From positions 4,455,083 to 4,519,082 of the forward strand of contig NC_079387.1 of NCBI RefSeq assembly GCF_021018895.1: DNA of 64,000 nt, read 5' to 3'. Of this stretch, positions 26,075 to 37,727 are shown in pieces (the stretch's first letter is position 1; the number at the start of each line of letters is the position of its first letter). The notes beneath the pieces are model-generated. The model saw only the letters and a list, made by a program, of their open reading frames with translations. It did not search any database and was not told the DNA's origin. This DNA comes from Seriola aureovittata. Taxonomy: Eukaryota; Chordata; Actinopteri; Carangiformes; Carangidae. The position numbers were made by a program, and so were the translations under genes.

Positions 26075-27746
26075 TTCTGCTGCATGTGTCTGGTGGTTAC
26101 TCCCACCCACTCAAGTTTCCCCTTCTTTCTTTTCCTTTTCTGCCTTTCACGGCGGTTGGCATCCATCCGCCAAAATTTTAAAATAATAACCTGTCACTGT
26201 GCAGCTGCAGGCAGGCACAGACATGCAGGTAAGTTCGAGGTGAACTGATCATCGTAGGTGCCAAATCATCCCTTATTCACAAACAATGTAACGTGGCAGC
26301 GGATCCCCAAATTAAAAAATATGGGCATTCTTATGAAAAATGTATAGAGATTATTAGTCAACAGTTAATGGCTGGTTTATAGACAGCACATGCCCCCCAG
26401 TTCCACCACAATGGTATATCCGGAGAAGCACGTGGACAAAAGATTAACCTGGTCCTCTGACATCTGGGTGCAGTGAAAAGAGTAAGATAAAAAAAACTTC
26501 AAGTTGTTTTCTTTTCTTTCCTTTGCATAATGTGAGGAGCTTGTACTTCTTACAGATATAATCCAGAGCAACAAACACATTGCACACAGGCAGGATCATG
26601 GTAAACTTTAAAACATCAGTTTTAATTAAGTGAATAACAATAAATATATGAACAAATTAGAACGCACATTATTCAAAACTCTTCAACAAAACAACTTGGC
26701 TCATTAGATATTAAACATAAAGCAAACCACATGTTGATAAATAGACAGAACACTGATGCAAAACCACACAGCTGACCCACAGAGGGACTATACCACAATC
26801 ACATCTATACAGTGTATTTTAGCTACGTGTGAGGGTAGATGTCCATTGAGTGCATTGTGTGTGCATTTTATGTGTGAATGTGTAAGCAATAAATAACATT
26901 TGAATTACTCACAAATATTGAACATGTGCAAAACTGCAAGCACACTAAGAAATAGCATGCAGTAAATATATTATGTCTATTATGTAATTTATTATGTCTA
27001 ATTCCCACTTTATATATAGATAGATATAAATATCCTAATTTTGGAATATGATAATGTCAGCTATATATTACACAGTTCACATTTGCTGGGCAGAAAATGA
27101 ACGGACTGAAATTTCTACTAAATTCCTTGGTGAGACCTAATTGGCCTCATGTGATTGTGTTTTGTTTGCCACTGCATTCTTGATTCTGATTCTGAAAAAC
27201 CGTCTCCTTTTAAATTTAAACACACCTCTCCCTCCTTCCCTCTTCCCCACAAAGAACACTAGATGGCACTGTAGTCCTCGGTCTGAGATTCATTTCTCCC
27301 ACAGGGCATTTCCTTGTTTTCAGCTACGGTCTCTCACCAGAACAAACCAGCTTGTTACACTGGTAAAGTGGTTAGATTTGCTTGAGGCAAATCTGTATTA
27401 TTGCACTGGGTTACAACTAATTTACAGTAGTTAACTGTGTCATTGTTGACATCTTGTCTCTTTGTAAACTTAACTATTTCTCTGAGGCAGCTCTTGTGAT
27501 AACCCCTACTCCTAAACACAGCTTGGACAAGCATTTAGCTTGAAGATTCATACACAAAGTTAAAGTGCTGAGTTCTGACATTGGAAAGAAACATAAATTC
27601 GACAGGTAGTTGGACAGCCAGTTTTAGCTTAATTCACTGTTAGCTCTCTGAAGGTCAGATGCAAGGAATGCAGATTTTTTTATATATAATGCTCTCATGC
27701 TAGAAGTCCACAGGCAGTTTAAGATGCTTGTTGGAAGGCCAAATCA
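26075..27746. other. Gene-free stretch between genes E and F
   Basis: Upstream DNA of gene E and the 3' side of gene F. Open frames at 26000-26248 and 27141-27434 overlap the promoter side or have no family signal. Nothing else recognised. Confidence 0.5.
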
Positions 27747-30433
27747 TTAAACGGGTTCATCTGTCCTGTTAGCCTTTAACCTGCCAGAGAGAGAGACAAA
27801 GTTCATTATTCTGTGGGCAGAACATTACTCACAGATAAGATACCGTGGCACTGGGTGAATATTTACCCGATTAAACAGCTGTGCATAATGTATAATATCT
27901 CACCTTTTTCTCCACATGACTGCAGCAAAAGCGATGCAGGGAATGAGCATTACAAAAATGATAGCAACTGTGGCCCCTGACCGTGACTGTCTTTTCCCTA
28001 GAGAAAAAATAGCACCTGGTTAGTCAGGTTCAGTACAGAAATAAGGTGACATGATATTTCCTCAAAAGAGAAATGTGGGGAATATTCTGGGTAGGACTTT
28101 TATTTTCAAATCTTGAAACCTAACTTCCCCATTTTCATCTGATTATTCATCTGTTGGAAGACACCTCCCCAGAGAGCTCAGGCTTATCAACACAGGTCAT
28201 TGTCCTGTGACGTGGGTTTTTTTTCTTTTTTCTTGTTCTTGACAAATGAAACTGAATCCAGCCGAATGTAATGCGTCACTGCCTAGCTGACTGTGGGGAA
28301 CAACAATAAACTGTTTACACTTCTTAGTCAGACTATTGGTTGCAGGAAATCAAGTGACTCATTGTACAGTCAGCACTTACAGCGTAATTAATTATATACT
28401 AATGTATTGTGTCTCAATGTGGTTCCTGGTTCAGAGAACAATGGGACACTCATTCTATTAAATAAATAAAATGAACAAAAAATTTTATTAAATTAAATAA
28501 CTCACAGGTACGTCTGATTCATTTGAGCCATCACGCAAACATTAACAACAGTCAGAATTGTGTATGTATGACATCATGTCCACTCAATGGGCATAACTGG
28601 TGAAGATGCTCGTTGCTGAGAATCTTCTAGCATCTCATTATTCTATAACAAACTTGGCATTTGGGATTCCCTAGAGGGAGGTCACTTCCTAAAGATCAGC
28701 TTTCTGCTGTTAAAGAGTAGTTTCCTCAGTAAGAATAGCTTGAAAAGATACTCATTGCTTGGAATTTTGTAGGAAGCTGATCCTTCAGTACACCAAAACA
28801 TAACTGGCATTAGGATTCTCCACGCTGCAGAGATACAACCTGTCTAACCACTACAGCTGCATTACTACACATGCTACCAAAACAGTAAAAACAAAATGAC
28901 TGATAAACATACCATCCTTTTCTTTGTTTTGACTGCCTAAATCAAAAGGGATCCTCTCCTGTCTCTGTCCCCTCATTCCATTGTTCAGCAGACAATCCAC
29001 TTGTCCATTCCAGTCCGGAGGTACCCGCAGGGTGATGTTGCGGCTGCTGGTGAATGTGTGGTCACTGTTCGTCACTGTAGTAGTTGGTGGTTGGTCTGAG
29101 TGGGTGGCTTCGGGTGAAATGACCCATTCGATGGTTGGAGCTGGTTTACCTGTGGCAGAGCAGCTGAACTCGACCTCCTTGTTTTCCCCCTCGGTCCCAC
29201 CTCTGGGAACATACATTGTGTTCACAGCCGATATTCCTTAATGGAGAATCGAAACTGGTCACTGCGAGAACTTCGAGCTTCTCTTTGACAAAGATTATAT
29301 GACCACTTGAATTCATCAGTTAAATGTCATGCAATCAAAGCATTATATATAAAAAAGTTTCAAAATAAATGTCAAACCTCTAACGCAAAGTTTTTAGCTT
29401 TTGCCAGCAGTCGGCAAAAGCAAGACTTTCATCTGTTATTATAATACTCTTCTTTATAAGTACTGACTTTATTTCCAAAATTCAAAATTAATTTAAGTAT
29501 GACTTTTGCTCAGAATTATGACATCAATTTCAGAATTCAGTCTTTTCTTTTAATTGGTAGGAAACCAGTACTTCAATCTACCTTGCACCTTGAGGCAAGT
29601 CTTCTTCGTTTTGGACCCATCAGGATACACGTTAAATGAGCAGATATAACAGCTTTCATCTTGCCATGATACATTGTTAAGAGTGATGGATGTTGAGCTC
29701 AGGGTCGCTTCTGTGAAGATCACTTTTCCGAGATAAGGCCCATTTACTTGTTGTCCAAACCGCTCGCTGTAGGTTGCCAAGTTTTCTATTGAGTTATCCT
29801 TGAAAAGCCTCTGCCACGTGACCTGGAGCACACCTGTTGGGAAGCCAGACAGTAACGCTTAAGTCAATATTTACAGTAAAACACATCAGAAGTTCATTAA
29901 AAACTGAGTGACACCAGCTGCTCAGAGCAGATAAATAGAAAAGGGAACAACAGAAATATGATAGAGATACAACTTCACAATAAGACTAGCATTAAAATAA
30001 GAAAGAAAAAACACACCTTTTTGGTTTCCCAGTGTGCACCTGTAATGCGCCTCCCCGCCATACTCAGCTGTTGTATTTCCATATCCAGTTATTTGCGAGG
30101 CTGAGGCTAAAAATGAAAATAGCTGCATGTCAGTAAAAGCACAATTAATGAAAACAATAATATAATTATTTATTTATTTTATTTATAATAATAAAATAGC
30201 CTATAAAAATATTCTAATAAAACAGAGAAGCTTTGACTTCCAGTCTGTGATCACATGAAGAAAAAAAATCTACAAATATATTTTTGGATTTTTAATAAAA
30301 TACCAATATGCTTCCAGTTTTTTCTATAATAGTAAAAATAATAATAATAAAAAAAAACTACTACACTGAACATCGTCATCTGACAGTGTGACCTACCTTT
30401 GAACAGCAAACTGAATATCAGGATGTGCAACAT
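27747..30433 (-). CDS. CD200 (OX-2)-like glycoprotein with split V domain, gene F
   Basis: Six exons: signal 30397-30433, V part 1 30017-30106, V part 2 29582-29833, IgC 28913-29236, TM 27904-27997, tail 27747-27780. They total 831 nt (276 residues), all in phase. The signal is MLHILIFSLLFKG. The V domain is divided just after its first cysteine (HYRCTLGNQK / VLQVTWQRL) and ends DESCYICSFNVYPDGS..TCLKVQ, with the extra CD200 cysteines. The C domain has FSCSATGKPAPTIEWV and a second cysteine in VDCLLNNG. After the TM (VAIIFVMLIPCIAFAAVMW) comes a very short basic tail, RKRLKANRTDEPV. Overall length and tail are close to mammalian CD200 (about 278 residues). Whether this or the B-E set is the true CD200 orthologue cannot be settled here. 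Confidence 0.8.
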
Positions 30434-33400
30434 TGTCCTTCCAGTGCTGTCTGTACTGAGCACACTTTCAGTTTTGCCTTTTAAAGGGCTTAAAGTGAAA
30501 CTATATGGAGGATGGAGTGGGGGTTTCTGAACAGCCCACACAGCCACAGCAGAGCAAATGAAAGCTATCAATTTTGGGAATTGATGAATGCTTTAAGCAA
30601 AAGTATAATTTTGGGAAAACAGCTTTCAGAAAACAATACAGAAAAGTTGACTGTTACTGTACATGGGTGTAAAAGAGGCTGAATTAGATTTTTACATGAT
30701 ATGAAAACTGACTACAGACCATTGGATGATGCTGGGAGATCCAGGTAAAATATATTACTGAATATTCACATGATAACAGGACATTTTACTTTTGAACTCA
30801 AATTGAGAATACAGGAGAAAATACAGTCATTGCAAACACACTGAAATAATATTTCACAGAAACATATTCTCTATTGAAACTCATTGCTTCACACTTTTTT
30901 TTCTTCAGTTTGCTCATGTTACTACTGTAAAGTCCAGTAAATGGTATACTTACTGTACTGTGCAACAAGTCCAGGAATCTCAAGTGGTTAAAAAAACCCC
31001 GAGAAGCAGAAGTTCTATGGTAATTAGCTGTGGTTTGAGGTTTCAATACCACATTAACCGCTGGGAATAGATGACCATGTGCTTATTTTTGTGGTATAAG
31101 CATGATCATAACCATTTGATATTTTAACATATGAGGCTCTGGTCAACTGGAGCTGATGTCACAGATTGTGAGCTGATGTCACAGATTGCAGTGGGGAAGT
31201 CCACAGTATGTATGTACTTCTGTGTAAAGAGGTAAGAAATATTCAGGAGGCTTCTCAACACTCATGAGTCACTGGTGTAGCTCATAGCCAAGTCAGGTCT
31301 TGAAAGAGTTGACTTACCTTAATTAGCATTTCCTCTGCTCATCGACCAATTATCCTGCCTAGTCCATTAAGGCTAAACACTGCTTGATATAAACCCTTAT
31401 TTCTTTCCAAAGATGCTCCATCATGGCCTTCAGTGTTGGCTACTTCTCAGCTTTTACAGTGCAACAGTCATGTTCGTGTCTTGAGTAAGACTGATTCAAT
31501 TCTTAGTAAACACGGGAGTAACTCCAGTATAAAAATGATACAAACTTATTCCCTTTAGGTTTGTATGGTCATGCATAAATCCTCATAATTTACCAGAAAT
31601 GTTCCCCGACTACATCCCCCCCTTCGTTATCAGGTCACACCCTATGCACAATGACCATGTGTAAACCTGAAACTAGTGGTGGGGCACAACCCTGCGATTT
31701 TAATCTTCGGGAAATATATCACGGGGAGATTGATGTCGTTGCCTCATTCAGAGCATCCTTCCTGCATTTTTCATCGGATACATCACGACACAACAGGAAG
31801 GAAAGGGAGCAGGATCACATGCTGACAGAGGGCGGATCTGAAACCAAGATGAGGTTATGAGGTCACATTTTTGACCCTGGTTGTCCAGTAAGCAGTATTA
31901 TAATCTTATATAATCCAGTCTCCTGTGAAATCTTGTTTACTAAACAGTGTAGAGGGGAAGTAAGTCTAGGAAAGAACCCAAGTGCTCTGTGGAAGGGTTA
32001 TGTGACCGCCAAGCATTTGTCAGTTATGGATGTACTCACCATAGCCTGGGATAAAACATAAAATGATATTAATAATACAAACATTTAATTTTCCTAATGG
32101 ACTGCTCACTGGACTCTCATCAATCATTAAACACCTTTCATTTTCAGATTCGCATTTACTCATTCTATTAAATCCAGATAATATGAATCAATAAAAGGTG
32201 TGTTAGAGTGGAAAATGTACTGTGCAAAGGCCACGCGTTTCCAGATCCTCAGGGTTTACCGCTGCATGTGGTAAAAAAAAAAAAAACAACAAAAAACCAT
32301 TCTAAGTTACATGTGGAAAGTACCTGTGCTGCCTACCTGGCCCATGACACATGCTATTCTAAACCAGTATGTGTCACTAAAATCATGGCTTGTGTATTTG
32401 CACATGCCAATATTAAAGCTCCATCAATATAATCTAGATACTATTTTGGTCACGGGGGCCACTTCTCTGATTTTCTGTCTTATCTCTATGCACCATTCGT
32501 TGACAGTCACAGCCTACCAGTTAGTTGCAAAACAAATTTTTCCAAAGGGAATTGAAGGTTCAACTGAGTTTGTGCTTGATCTGCTGTTTTTGCAAAGGTT
32601 TGACACTTATATACAATAAGCCAAAAGGCTGGGTGAGCATTCCTATATGGAAGGCCAGTATCTATAGAGTCGTGTCCCCCGGATACAACCCATAGGAGCG
32701 TTTCTTGTGGTGTTAGGAGATATGCCACAGGCAAAAAAATCACTGTTGAAAAAATAAATAACAAGCCTTTTCATGATGTTACTGGCTTGGTTAGGCTTAA
32801 CCACAAAAACAACCTGCTTAGGTGTGGGGAAATACAGGGCTTCCTGACTGGAACATAAACATGTTGTTTAGGGGCATTTGCAGAAAAGACTGACGCTTGA
32901 TTTATGGTTTACAGTAAATTTTGACAATGAATCCTAATAGGCTGCTTGCTCTCACGATACAGTACGGAAACAGTGATCTTGATGAGAGCAGGTGCAACTG
33001 GTAATAAATACAGGCTGTGTGTGAGTGGGCAGGGGAACGTCAGGTGACGAGGGGTTGAGGGAAAATCGGCCTATCTGGTGACTGAAAGGCTCATTTTTAA
33101 TGCCTGATCAACTGTGGTTGAAAAACACAAACATTATTTGCATACCTTGTGCAAGTGAAGAACAGAAGTACATACTCTTCCCAGGGTAGGGATTTTTATA
33201 TCCGATGTTCTTGACCTGTAGTAGCTCACTTCCTCTGTAAATAAAAAGGAATGCTACAGTTAGCAGGGGAACACCAGACGGGGGAAGACAATTACAAAGG
33301 ATTTAATTTTGTGTTAGTGTTTGCAGGATGAAAATAAAAGAAAAGACAGCAAAAGAAATCAAGGAAATTAAAAGAAATAAAGTAATTAAAATCTATATAT

Positions 33401-33559
33401 CAAGACTTTGCAATAAATAATGGCAATAATAATGGCAACTGTCAAAGGACATCATGCTGTAATAGACCTGACTGAAACAGGCAGGTATTCTAAATGAGAA
33501 TAAGTTACAAGTATGCTTGATAAAATGTAATTAGTTTTAATGTCAGTGAATAAAAGCAC
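30434..33559. other. 3.1 kb without a recognisable gene
   Basis: Upstream region of gene F and spacer before the single-V array. Several short open frames on both strands, none with splice borders that extend an Ig exon. Confidence 0.5.
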
Positions 33560-33800
33560 TGAACTAAACCAAATATCCACCTCTGATAGTAACACTGAGA
33601 TCGCTTCCACTATCCTGCTGTTTAACTGTTGAGGGAAAAACAAACCACTGAAAGACGGTGATACAAACACATGTACAGTAGGTGGCACTGTTGTCCCCCG
33701 TTCCTCTCTGTTATGATCTTCCAAACTATAACCACAGAATTGATATTCAAGCGTTCCATTGGCTTCATATAGAGACATGTGGTTGTCATCTGAAGGACTG
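33560..33800 (-). pseudogene. Relic IgV exon of the single-V receptor family (G)
   Basis: In one minus-strand frame it reads TERNGGQQCHLLY, matching TERSGGEQCRLLY of genes H and I. In another frame it reads VKQQDSGSD where the family has [11 protein letters not shown]. Frame breaks separate the pieces, several conserved cysteines are gone and no signal or TM exon was found beside it. A decayed extra copy at the low-coordinate end of the array. Confidence 0.55.
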
Positions 33801-34267
33801 CAGAGTCACAACACTGAATAAAAAATGAGGTATTTATTATATTGCCCATATGTAAACCCAAGTCACAAACAGACACATCGTCACAAATAAAAAATAAAAA
33901 AAGAGTTTAATTTTCATTTACATTAGCATTAAAAGAAGATGGATAAGACAAAAAAATAAAGCTACAATGATCATTATAACCTGCATGAGCATTAGGGATC
34001 AGCTTTGTTTTAACAGGTTATTTATCAAATAATTAGTTGATCATGAACATCTTGTGCTCCTTTTAAGTCACCAAACTAAAAAAGAAGACTATAGTGAAAA
34101 ACATAATTAAATGCCCTGATAGAAATACAGTACAGATGAATGAAATACCTGATATACATTTCTCAAAGCAAAAGACTGTCACCTTGTGGACAACAGTTCT
34201 AATTTCACTTGTAATCAAATTCTAAAACATGCATCATGTGGGAATGGGTACAGTGTAAACTGGAGCT

Positions 34268-36458
34268 CTACAAAAAGTTCCCAGAATTCGTGTCCTCTCT
34301 GATAGACATGTTTGAATTATTAGTATTAATGTTAGGGCTGGGCACATTAAAGGTTGAATAAAGTCCACTTTCTTTCCGCATGAAGGTGCCGTACGGCTCA
34401 ATGTCTTGCAGCTCCTGCAGAAAGACATATGAATAAAAATAATGAAACTTATATGAACCACATAAATGAAGAAGGTTTAATATTTTCCTGTCCATTACCT
34501 GGTTTGGATGACTGCTCTGTGGCCCTAGTTGTGTTCTGCTGTTTAAAACGACAAACAACAATGCAGTTAGTGAATCCTGATGTTTATTCACACACAGTGC
34601 TTTTTGTAGGCAAGACAGGAAATGAAAGACCATGTCTTCCTGTAGTGCCTCATATGAAACTACAAGTCAAGATGTTGACATTAATGACTGCTGTGCATTT
34701 ACAGTAATTCAAAATGAGATAACCACGTTGCAACAAGTGATATTAAAAGAGATGACAAACTAAACTAGTTAAAATACTTGACTTTCAAAGTTATAGCATT
34801 ATTAGCAGCAATATTGTCGCTGAAGTCGCTGCATGTAAATTAACCTTCATTCACCTCAATGGATGTAGCCATATTGTTTCAGCCGCCTACAATGACTGGC
34901 TGGCCGAGCCCAATTAACATACTGATCAACAGGAAACAGAGTTCAGCACAGAGGGGGCGCCGGCTGTGACTGTTACAATTACAACACTGCTACTATTACT
35001 TACATAAAAGATCTCTGTACTATTTTTAGCTTCGCAGTACTTCTTTTTAACTTCTCAAGAGGCTAAAAATAGCAGGAGAAGCACCAAGATCTTTTATTTA
35101 AGTAAAAGTAGCAGTGTATATATTGTCCCCAACAACAGACTGTAGAAAAGGACCAAAAATAAAAAAGTACTCTTTATTCAGAAAGGCCCCGTTCATAATC
35201 AAACATTAGGCTATATTATATCATAGGCTTATAATTATTGGTATATTAATGTTGAAACATCACGCTAAGTATTGCAGATGGTAGATGTAGGACTAATTAA
35301 CTACATTATATACTGATGGGAAGGTTAATTAATAATATTACATCATAATTTATTAGTTAATTGTATTTTTTACTAATAATTTGAATCTACAAAGTAGATT
35401 TCCCTTTCAACTGTAGAGGAGTACAAGCTGAAAGTAACATTAGAGGTAAATATGCAAATAAAGGATAAGTATGTCCACCACTCAATTTTATTAACTTATA
35501 AAGCATTCCTATAAATTTATTAAAAACAATAACTATGGAGATTACAGTAGTGTCTCACCCATGATGTATTCTTCTGTGGATAAATCCCAGGATAACTCCA
35601 GTTATAATGAGGACTACAGTTACAGCAGTCAAAGCAGTTGGGATCAGCCTTCCTGTGGGACTGCTGACCTCTTCCTCCTCTGAATGTGTGGAATCAGAAT
35701 ATGTCAAAATGTGAAAAAAACAAACAAACAAAAAACATGCATTTGTCCTGCTCCACACAGAACCATGTAATATTACTGAAGTCTGCTAATCAAAGCTAAC
35801 AAATTAGCCAAATTAATGCGTGCTTTGATTAGCCTGTAAACTACAGACATCATTCTACCATGGTAACAGTGTGAGGAAAACATAAATAAAATGTGCTTAC
35901 CCTCCACAGTGATATTGAGATGGACAATATATGTTCCACCATGATATGAACATTGACAGGAGTAGTTCCCACTGTCCTCTGGTGTTAAACTGGTCAGGTG
36001 GAGTAATGCAGTCTCACTGCCGTTCTTAAGTGTGAACCTGGAGTCACAACTACTGTGAAAGCCCTCTCCATATCGATACAGTAGACGACACTGTTCTCCT
36101 CCGCTCCTCTCTGTCTTGATGGAACATACTATCAGTGTGATAGCTGTAGTATTGTTGCATAGTGGAGTGACATCTGGTTTGCTCCCCAGGGTTTTCTCAA
36201 GAGTCACTGCAATCAATCAATCAATCAATGAGAATCACAGGCAGTAAGTTAGCAGTAGCACTTGCTGTATTTAGGTTTATTTGGTTTAAACTAATGTGAT
36301 TTAATGTTCACTAAAGACAAACATTATTCAATGACTCGCATCAATTTGACTTGATGAAAACTAAAAGGGATTTTCTCTACAGTACCTTCGCTGTCAAAAC
36401 ACACAGTTAGTGGCAGAAGCAGAACAAAGAACAGAGTCCATCCATCCATACTGGTCAT
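34268..36458 (-). CDS. Single-IgV transmembrane receptor with paired tail tyrosines, gene H
   Basis: Five exons: signal 36386-36458, IgV 35901-36206, stalk/TM 35559-35679, tail 34499-34535 and 34268-34414. They total 684 nt (227 residues), in phase. The signal is MTSMDGWTLFFVLLLPLTVC; a second in-frame ATG follows three codons later. The V domain (25-126) carries six cysteines (TPLC, LIVC, GEQC, SSC, YSCQC) and ends LNITVE. The stalk EEEEVSSPTGR leads into a TM helix without charged residues (ALTAVTVVLIITGVILGF). The tail has EPYGTF-MRKESGL-YSTF (Tyr187, Tyr198), an ITAM-like spacing with Phe in place of Leu/Ile at both +3 positions. Probably a leukocyte surface receptor. The ligand is unknown and the family has no name I recognise. 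Confidence 0.78.
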
Positions 36459-36590
36459 GAAGCAACTGCTGCTGGTAGTGCACAGTGTACTGCACTGAAG
36501 GGGACACACACGTTTGCACTGTTCTCTGGTTGCCTAAACCTCAAACTCTCAGCTCTCACTGACGTATGAGCTGATGTGAACTCTTCTAAA

Positions 36591-36599
36591 ACGGAAGTG
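36591..36599 (+). promoter_or_regulatory. Possible ETS-type site upstream of gene H
   Basis: ACGGAAGTG about 135 bp upstream of the gene H start codon fits an ETS-family core (GGAA), common in lymphoid and myeloid promoters. A similar GGAA-containing motif precedes gene L (54220-54226). Motif only; function is inferred. Confidence 0.3.
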
Positions 36600-37115
36600 C
36601 TTCTACAGGCTTCTGCTTTCTTATTAATACTCCCTAAAGGTACAACAGTCAGCAACCTTTTAATAACTTTAATTGTCTTTTGTGGTGAAGAGTTAACATT
36701 GGTCACAACATTATTAATGTCAAAAAGCTGCTCATGCATATGTTACATGTGCTTCAGGTCCAGTCACATGTTCTGGATTACAGCTGGAGCTGGATCCACT
36801 GAGATCCTGTATCAAGTATTGCCTGCACAGGTCTTGCAATGTGTAAGTTCAGTGAGAGTGGAACATCACGTAGCATGCTAAAACAGAGATGTTTGATTTT
36901 GTGGTCATCACATATTGACCAGCCTGAGCTTAAAGTGTAAATAGAGCTGCATGGTCTCTGCAGCTCGTCGCAATTTATGTCCCTCACACCACTGTTATAA
37001 CTTGACACAACAAGAATACACAGCACACGATGCAAGTGACTTAACTTTGTTCAAATGAAGATTTCAGATGTGATTAAAACTTGTCCCTGACCCAGGTCCT
37101 TCTCTTCATATAGTT

Positions 37116-37603
37116 TTAAAGGTCCCATGTTTTACACTTCACTTTTCCTGTTTTATTTTAAGCGTTGATGCATAAGAAGATATATTTGTTGTTTTTACAA
37201 CCAAAAACCATCTTAGTGTAGTTTTACATCTCCTCTCTCAAGTTTCTCTCTGGAGCTCTGAGCCTCTCTTCTGATTGGCTGACTGTTTTCTGAGTGATCT
37301 AATAAAAATATAGCAGATTTCAGGTAAACACTCAGAGAAACCAAATCCTGCAAGGTTGGACGGTGGGTCCAGGTGGGCGGAGCTTGGGGCATGGCTGAGG
37401 GCGGTAACAGCTTTGTTGTGACACCACAAAGTTCAGGAAGTCTTGACAGCTTGTTTAAGGCTCAGTTTTCTGAATACAGGCTGTGTGCATTTCTCTGTGG
37501 CCAGAGCGCTTTCATACTTTCACAGTATTAATATAGAACCTACACCTGCTTTATAAGCACAGAAGACATGGAAACCTCACTTTATACAATATGGAACCTT
37601 TAA
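37116..37603. mobile_element. TTAA-ended MITE (piggyBac-like termini), copy 1
   Basis: Left end TTAAAGGTCCCATG and right end ATGGAACCTTTAA form short terminal inverted repeats with TTAA at both ends, as in piggyBac-derived MITEs. 488 bp and no coding capacity. Lies between genes H and I. Confidence 0.6.
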
Positions 37604-37727
37604 TCAAACATTCACATGATGCATAATATTTATATTGACCTGACTTCAGGTTGAAATGTTTTCATAGTTTTTTCAACTTGAATCAGTGTCTCTTCCATCT
37701 ATTTCTGATCATCCAAGTGGACAGTCA

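Noticed and set aside
34499..34633. Separate gene ending in the GLYSTF tail
   Set aside because: The phase and homology to gene L show these are the tail exons of gene H, with the TM exon at 35559-35679.
35901..36206. Assigning the single-V genes to fish NITR or antigen-receptor V genes
   Set aside because: No joining-segment motif, no WYRQ-type core, different cysteine pattern and no rearrangement signals seen.
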